Source: Enterobacteriaceae bacterium UBA5654
GTDB taxonomy: Bacteria > Pseudomonadota > Gammaproteobacteria > Enterobacterales > Enterobacteriaceae
Reading direction: 5' to 3'
Assembly (NCBI GenBank): GCA_002421005.1
Contig: DIJC01000024.1
Span: 210,587 to 274,586 of the forward strand
DNA length: 64,000 nucleotides
The notes beneath the pieces are model-generated. The model saw only the letters and a list, made by a program, of their open reading frames with translations, had not been told where the DNA came from and searched no databases. Of the stretch, positions 61,257-64,000 are shown piece by piece; the first letter of the stretch is position 1; every line of letters begins with the position of its first letter. A program made the position numbers and the translations under genes.

Positions 61257-62110
61257 GTGAATCCTCCTTCCTGCATTCGCGCTTCTATCCAGCGGCGGGC
61301 CTGAATGATTTCCAGCACCGGCTCTTTTGCTTTCTCGGTCCACATTTCAATCAGAAACGCGCCCCGGTAGTTCAGCGCATGTAACGTTTTGAAGATGCCG
61401 ACAAAATCGACGCAGCCTTCGCCGAACGGCACGTCGCGGAACTGGCCGGGGCTTTGCGCCGTTACTGGCTGGGTGTCTTTCAGATGAATGGCCGCAATGC
61501 GATCGATGCCCAGCGAGAGTTCTGCCGGAACGTCATTGCCCCACGCGCTGAGGTTGCCGACATCCGGGTAGACGCTGAACCACGGCGAGGCGAGCAGTTC
61601 ATCCCACTTTTTCCATTTGCTGATGGAGTTCATAAACGCGGTATCCATAATTTCTACCGCCAGCATCACCTGCGCGGCAGCAGCCTGCTCCACCGCCCAC
61701 GCCAGCCCGTCAGCAAAACGTTGCTGAGTGCCCGCGTCGTGTTCTTCGTAATAGACGTCGTAACCCGCCAGTTGAATGGTGCGGATGCCTAAATCGCGGG
61801 CCAGACGAATGGCTTTGCTCATGATCTCACGCGCGCGCTGACGCACGGTTTCATCGCGGCTGCCAAAGGGAAAACGGCGGTGGGCGGAGAGGCACATCGA
61901 CGGAATAGTCACGCCGGTTTCCAGCATCGCCTGCACCAGCGAGGCGCGCTGGGCGGTGCTCCACTCCAGCCGGGCGAGGCGTTCGTCGGTTTCATCAACC
62001 GACATCTCCACGAAGTCAAAACCGCAGCTCTTCGCCAGCACCAGCCGCTCCGGCCAGCTCAGCTCTTTTGCCAGCGCCTTTTCATAAATGCCTAACGGAT
62101 GGCTACGCAT
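61241..62110 (-). CDS. sgbU: L-xylulose-5-phosphate 3-epimerase SgbU
   Basis: SgbU is the predicted hexulose/pentulose-5-phosphate 3-epimerase that turns L-xylulose 5-phosphate into L-ribulose 5-phosphate for SgbE. The 289-residue TIM-barrel protein (E. coli 286) starts MRSHPLGIYEKALAKELSWPE. Metal-site segments include EMSVDETDERL, AVEIMD and IHLKDTQ, with Glu in FLIEMWTE at the C-terminal side. It overlaps sgbE by 16 bases and touches the sgbH stop by one base. Confidence 0.95.
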   Translation of the reverse strand: MRSHPLGIYEKALAKELSWPERLVLAKSCGFDFVEMSVDETDERLARLEWSTAQRASLVQAMLETGVTIPSMCLSAHRRFPFGSRDETVRQRAREIMSKAIRLARDLGIRTIQLAGYDVYYEEHDAGTQQRFADGLAWAVEQAAAAQVMLAVEIMDTAFMNSISKWKKWDELLASPWFSVYPDVGNLSAWGNDVPAELSLGIDRIAAIHLKDTQPVTAQSPGQFRDVPFGEGCVDFVGIFKTLHALNYRGAFLIEMWTEKAKEPVLEIIQARRWIEARMQEGGFTCQNN

Positions 62111-62766
62111 TATTGATCTCCCCAGATAGCGCGGATTTGCGCGTGAAAGTCGGCGGCGACCTGCGCGGGATGTTCGGCACCTGCCAGCGCGCGCCCGGCA
62201 ATAAACGCTTTCACCCGGATGTCCTTAAACAGCGGCAGGTCGGCGGGAGTGATGCCGCCGGTAATCGAGAGTTCAAGTCCGATATCAGAGAGCGCCTTCA
62301 TGCGCGCCAGATCGGCCTCATCCCACTGTTGCCCGCTGGCCTGCGCGTCGCGTCCGCGATGATAAATCGCCTGCCGCACGCCGGTCCGATACCAGTCACG
62401 GGCATTGTCCAGCGTCCAGTTGCCGAACAGTTCGATCTGGATCTCGCCGCCGCAGGTCTGCGCGACCGCATGGCCCTTTTCAATGGTCGCCAGCGGCGCA
62501 GCGCAGATAATGGTCATCCAGTTCGCGCCCGCGTTGAAGGCCTGCTGCGCCAGCGTTTCCCCGGCATCTGCCACTTTCCAGTCGGCCACGATGATTTTTT
62601 CCGGGCACTGCGCGCGCAGCGCTTTAACGGCGCTGAGTCCTTCGGTCAGGCACAGAATCGTCCCGGCTTCGACGATATCCACGTGATCCTGTAGCAGGCT
62701 GACGTCGCGTTGGGCGGCGGCAAGGCGGGTGTGGTCGAGCGCCAGTTGCAGTAATGGTCGGCTCAT
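62110..62766 (-). CDS. sgbH: 3-keto-L-gulonate-6-phosphate decarboxylase SgbH
   Basis: SgbH decarboxylates 3-keto-L-gulonate 6-phosphate to L-xylulose 5-phosphate. The 218-residue TIM barrel of the OMP-decarboxylase suprafamily keeps the active-site residues Asp11, Glu33, Asp62 and Lys64 (LALDHT, VEAGT and VADWKVAD). It is between lyxK and sgbU in the conserved lyxK-sgbH-sgbU-sgbE order, with 4-base overlap on lyxK. Confidence 0.96.
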   Translation of the reverse strand: MSRPLLQLALDHTRLAAAQRDVSLLQDHVDIVEAGTILCLTEGLSAVKALRAQCPEKIIVADWKVADAGETLAQQAFNAGANWMTIICAAPLATIEKGHAVAQTCGGEIQIELFGNWTLDNARDWYRTGVRQAIYHRGRDAQASGQQWDEADLARMKALSDIGLELSITGGITPADLPLFKDIRVKAFIAGRALAGAEHPAQVAADFHAQIRAIWGDQ

Positions 62767-64000
62767 AATGTGTGCTCCTTAATACGGGCGTGAAAACCCT
62801 GTAGTGCTTCAATCAGAATCTGATAACGGTGGTATTTGCGCTGATAGGCAGCCTGCGCGTCCGGGTCCGGCGTGAAGGTGCGCAGGCTGTACGTCAGCGA
62901 CCGCTGGGCAGCGTGGAAACTGGTGTGCAGGCCGGTGCCGACCTGCGCCGCCAGCGCTGCGCCGAAGCAGCCGGTTTCCTCCAGCTGCGGCAGCTCCAGC
63001 GGCAGGCCGCTGACGTCGGCGAGCATCTGCATCCAGACATCGGAGTGCGCCGGGCCGCCGGTCACGCGCAGGGCGCGAACGTCGTTAAAGCGTTCGCGCA
63101 TCCGGTTGAGGTGGGTCATGTGGCTGAACACCACGCCCTCAAACACTGCCTGCAACAAATGCGCACGGCTGTGCATCGCCTGCATTCCGTAGAAACCGCT
63201 GGTCATTTCCAGCCCGGCGTTGCTGCCGTAAAGGAAGGGCAGAAACAGTAAATCGCTGCCCGCTTTCGGCAGGCTGGCTACCGCCGCGTTGATTTGCGCA
63301 AAAGAGAGATCGGGCCACTGGGCGGTCAGCCACTCAAGGTTGCCGGATGAGGTCGGGCTGGCTTCGTGAACGATGTACTCTCCGTCGTTGACGTAGCGAC
63401 CATAGACGTAAGGATGCTTTTCGTGATGCCGCAGGCCGTGCGCGATCCCGCTGGTTACCGCCCATGTTCCCATTACCGCGTTCAGGGTGTGCTCATCCTG
63501 TAACCCGGCGCAGAGTGCGGTAGAGACCACATCAAACAGTCCGCCAACGACGGGCGTGCCCGCCGTCAGACCGGTCAGGGCGGCTGCCTGAGCGGTGATC
63601 TCCCCGCAAATTTCTGCTGAACCCATCACCGGCGGCAGGGCGTGGTCGATCTCGCTGATGCCGAGCCAGCGGGTCAGGCACGGGTCATACCCGCCGCTGT
63701 TCATGTTGTAGAGATTGGATTCAGAGATGTTGCTCTCTTCGCCGCCCTTAACCCCGGTCAGGCACCAGCGCAGGTAGTCGTGTCCCATCATCACGCAGCC
63801 GATACTGGCGTAGCGCTGCGGCTCGTTCTCTTTGATCCAGCGCAGCAGCGAGGCGGGATGCCCGGTCCACAGCGTCTGGCGCGTGGTCGGATACAGCGTT
63901 TCCGGGATGCCGTCCTGCTGCCAGCGGCGCACAATATCCAGCGCTCGCCGGTCGGAGGAGAGGATCGCATGGCCCAGCGGGCGATCGTCTTTGTCCAGCA
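62763..64000 (-). CDS. lyxK: L-xylulose / 3-keto-L-gulonate kinase, C-terminal part (cut by window edge)
   Basis: LyxK phosphorylates L-xylulose or 3-keto-L-gulonate, the entry step for SgbH, SgbU and SgbE. The frame is open to the window edge, giving about 412 of roughly 498 residues. The N-terminal ATP-site strand is outside. FGGY-family features remain: HDYLRWCLTG, VGGLFDVVSTALCAGL and RALRVTGGPAHSDVWMQMLADVSG. An ATG at 63930-63932 is internal and not the start, because the upstream codons continue the family sequence. Confidence 0.93.
   Translation of the reverse strand, partial: LDKDDRPLGHAILSSDRRALDIVRRWQQDGIPETLYPTTRQTLWTGHPASLLRWIKENEPQRYASIGCVMMGHDYLRWCLTGVKGGEESNISESNLYNMNSGGYDPCLTRWLGISEIDHALPPVMGSAEICGEITAQAAALTGLTAGTPVVGGLFDVVSTALCAGLQDEHTLNAVMGTWAVTSGIAHGLRHHEKHPYVYGRYVNDGEYIVHEASPTSSGNLEWLTAQWPDLSFAQINAAVASLPKAGSDLLFLPFLYGSNAGLEMTSGFYGMQAMHSRAHLLQAVFEGVVFSHMTHLNRMRERFNDVRALRVTGGPAHSDVWMQMLADVSGLPLELPQLEETGCFGAALAAQVGTGLHTSFHAAQRSLTYSLRTFTPDPDAQAAYQRKYHRYQILIEALQGFHARIKEHTL

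Noticed and set aside
1..64000. CRISPR arrays, tRNA or rRNA genes, insertion sequences
   Set aside because: No repeat-spacer arrays, cloverleaf-type sequences, rRNA segments or transposase genes were recognised.

Overview
The window is chromosomal DNA from a member of the Enterobacteriaceae. Most genes match Escherichia coli families closely and keep E. coli order (rpmG-mutM-coaD-waaA, hldD-waaFCL, kbl-tdh, waaH-yibQ-envC-gpmI, yibN-grxC-secB-gpsA-cysE, trmL-lldDRP, yibL-mtlRDA, yibF-selAB-yiaY-aldB, sgbEUH-lyxK). Moderately high GC, a full-length ERIC element and another intergenic repeat, and several loci that differ from E. coli K-12 suggest an Enterobacter/Leclercia/Citrobacter-like organism. 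The genus is an inference.

Layout. 1-2782: end of rpmG, DNA repair (mutM), CoA synthesis (coaD) and Kdo transferase (waaA). 2783-13596: the LPS core locus. A rightward operon (waaG, waaQ, waaP, a GT8 transferase) lies behind a JUMPstart/ops element. It converges on a leftward operon (hldD, waaF, waaC, waaL, a GT2 and a second GT8). 13810-18021: threonine catabolism (kbl-tdh), then two outlying LPS-modification genes, a WaaY-like kinase and waaH, divergent around a perfect PmrA/BasR box. 18018-25711: cell-envelope and core metabolism genes (yibQ, envC, gpmI, yibN, grxC, secB, gpsA, cysE, trmL). 25761-29376: L-lactate operon lldPRD with two LldR-like operators. 29640-35210: a 1856-residue, AT-rich DUF4011-helicase-Vsr-type gene that looks like a single-gene defence islet. 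35501-39690: yibL and the mannitol operon mtlADR.

40263-44850 holds an accessory sugar module, divergent from mtlA: a PTS EIICB permease, a cytoplasmic Cys-type sulfatase, a decayed aldose 1-epimerase and an RpiR-type regulator. CRP sites and a candidate operator lie in front of it. An ERIC element follows, then yibF, selA-selB, yiaY, a ROK-family gene and aldB. 52901-60524 replaces the E. coli yiaTUVW interval. It carries a small membrane protein, an orphan HsdR-N-like nuclease, a GH127 beta-L-arabinofuranosidase plus GPH symporter with a divergent AraC regulator, and a DUF4026 protein. The window ends in the sgbE-sgbU-sgbH-lyxK pentulose/ketogulonate operon, with lyxK cut by the edge.

The strongest leads are the PTS-sulfatase-RpiR module as a possible pathway for importing and desulfating a sulfated sugar, and the two AT-rich single-gene nuclease/helicase islets inserted between conserved metabolic operons.
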